A stretch of 6,608 bases of DNA from Actinomycetes bacterium (lineage in GTDB: Bacteria > Actinomycetota > Acidimicrobiia > Acidimicrobiales > Acidimicrobiaceae): assembly GCA_021819025.1 (NCBI GenBank), contig JAKASN010000109.1:1-6608 (forward strand). The letters run 5' to 3'. Below the pieces are notes generated by a model. That model did not search any database. It was not told the DNA's origin and saw nothing but the letters and a program-made list of their open reading frames with translations. A program made the position numbers and the translations under genes. This document shows positions 6,071 through 6,608 of the stretch, piece by piece. The stretch's first letter is position 1. Each line of letters begins with the position of its first letter.

Positions 6071-6100
6071 ACTATACCAGCGACATACTCTTGTCGGCAA
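6071..6100 (-). promoter_or_regulatory. Promoter of the two-gene operon with an operator-like inverted repeat
   Basis: On the minus strand TTGCCG (6100-6095) and TATAGT (6076-6071) are 18 bases apart, close to the consensus for the main sigma factor, and the start codon follows about 20 bases after the -10. The spacer contains CGACA-N6-TGTCG (6081-6096), which overlaps the end of the -35. A protein bound there would block RNA polymerase, as in autoregulated toxin-antitoxin operons. The operator role is inferred. Confidence 0.55.
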
Positions 6101-6437
6101 GGGCCAAGTACCCGGCCACGTGCCCTTCGACCTTCTCCATTACCGCCTCGCCCCAAGCCTTGAGAACTCGTTCTTGACCGCGCCGACCTCTCGCTGCATC
6201 CCCGCCCAGCACCTTCTCCAGCCGCGCTCCGGGAACCCCGGGATCCTCTTGCTGAGCCTCCCGGCATCCTTGAGCACCGAAACCGCCTGGCGCGGCAGTT
6301 GCCACGCGATCCTTATGAGGCGATCTCCGCGCGGCCACCGTGACATGGACTAACGTTCTCGACGCGCTCGGCGTTCCCCTGAGCCAGACATCCATAGCGT
6401 TTGAGCTGCGATAGCTGTCCAAGCGTTCCCCGCTTTA
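6101..6437. other. Interval upstream of the two-gene operon, possible degenerate minus-strand gene
   Basis: GC-rich sequence with several long but unconvincing frames. The most protein-like reading is minus strand from ATG 6346 (WQLPRQAVSVLKDAGRLSK, then GMQREVGAVKNEFSRLG), which hits a stop at 6140. One extra G in the GGGG run at 6151-6154 would join it to EAVMEKVEGHVAGYLALADK in the neighbouring frame, ending at TAG 6074-6072. I recognise no family. An AAGCG-TTCCC-CGCTT hairpin (plus-strand orientation, about 6421-6435) follows the stop of the next gene but lacks a T-run. Confidence 0.35.
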
Positions 6438-6608
6438 CTACCCAAAGTGGGACTTTTCAAACCATGGAAGTTGAGCCTCCCGAGACGTTTTTGCTTTGAA
6501 AGTGATCACCTTAGGTGGCGCTCCAACAACTGCGGGTGGTAATTCTTCAACGAAAAAGTTAACTTTGCCTTGTGCGTGGGTGAAAATGGTGTAAAGTGGA
6601 CCAAAAGG
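6438..6608 (-). CDS. C-terminal end of an unrecognised gene, start off the right edge
   Basis: The minus strand is open from the window edge for 56 codons to TAG 6440-6438, which is followed directly by TAA. The product has ordinary protein composition (YTIFTHAQGKVNFFVEELPP, then GAPPKVITFKAKTSRE, ending in EKSHFG) and alternates hydrophobic and polar residues like a beta-rich domain end. Codon third positions are much less GC-biased than in the Fic or c-di-GMP genes, which suggests a different origin. I cannot assign a family from this fragment. It may be the tail of a gene on the same strand as the two-gene operon. Confidence 0.45.
   Translation of the reverse strand, partial: PFGPLYTIFTHAQGKVNFFVEELPPAVVGAPPKVITFKAKTSREAQLPWFEKSHFG

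Noticed and set aside
6054..6353. 99-aa plus-strand frame over the operon promoter
   Set aside because: It runs antisense through a good minus-strand promoter and has a low-complexity Leu/Pro/Ser/Arg composition typical of chance frames in GC-rich DNA.
6440..6608. AAAGTGGGAC and AAAGTGGAC motifs resembling repeated ends of an IS21-type element
   Set aside because: Both lie inside an uninterrupted minus-strand coding frame reaching the window edge, the match is short, and no istA/istB sequence is visible.

Overview
This is a 6.6-kb accessory region from a moderately GC-rich bacterium. The Fic protein and the membrane-PAS-GGDEF-EAL protein read most like those of Actinobacteria, but the lineage is an inference from sequence style and no ribosomal marker is present. 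There is no rRNA, tRNA or CRISPR array. At least two genes are broken and two run off the window edges, which fits a decaying, mobile part of a genome.

Layout, left to right. (1) Bases 1-805, minus strand: a Fic-family protein (predicted AMP-transferase) with a perfect HPFADGNGR motif; its C-terminus lies off the left edge. An AT-rich upstream stretch carries a TATTCCA/TGGAATA inverted repeat. (2) Bases 806-1339: no gene I can support. (3) Bases 1340-3946, minus strand: one long reading frame for a membrane sensor-PAS-PAS-GGDEF-EAL cyclic-di-GMP protein, cut in two by a single in-frame TAA at 3092-3094 in the linker between the PAS domains. Both halves otherwise keep their motifs. (4) Bases 3947-4280: intergenic, with a cluster of short palindromes. 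(5) Bases 4281-4780, plus strand: a dead IS1595-type transposase with a frameshift near its start, an Ala where the first catalytic Asp should be, and a lost C-terminus. (6) Bases 4781-5067: no confident gene. (7) Bases 5068-6050, minus strand: a two-gene operon, a 111-aa small protein followed by a DUF6036-like predicted nucleotidyltransferase joined by an ATGA overlap. A good promoter at 6071-6100 has an inverted repeat between its -35 and -10 boxes. This looks like an autoregulated toxin-antitoxin or defence-type pair. (8) Bases 6101-6437: no intact gene; a possible frameshifted relic. (9) Bases 6438-6608, minus strand: the last 56 codons of an unrecognised gene that enters from the right edge.

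The intact genes do not form one pathway. Fic (AMPylation) and the nucleotidyltransferase pair are both typical stress or toxin-antitoxin cargo, and the dead transposase between the c-di-GMP gene and the pair fits a genomic island. The strongest candidate for a little-described system is the 111-aa/DUF6036-like operon. The clearest molecular event is the nonsense codon splitting the c-di-GMP enzyme.
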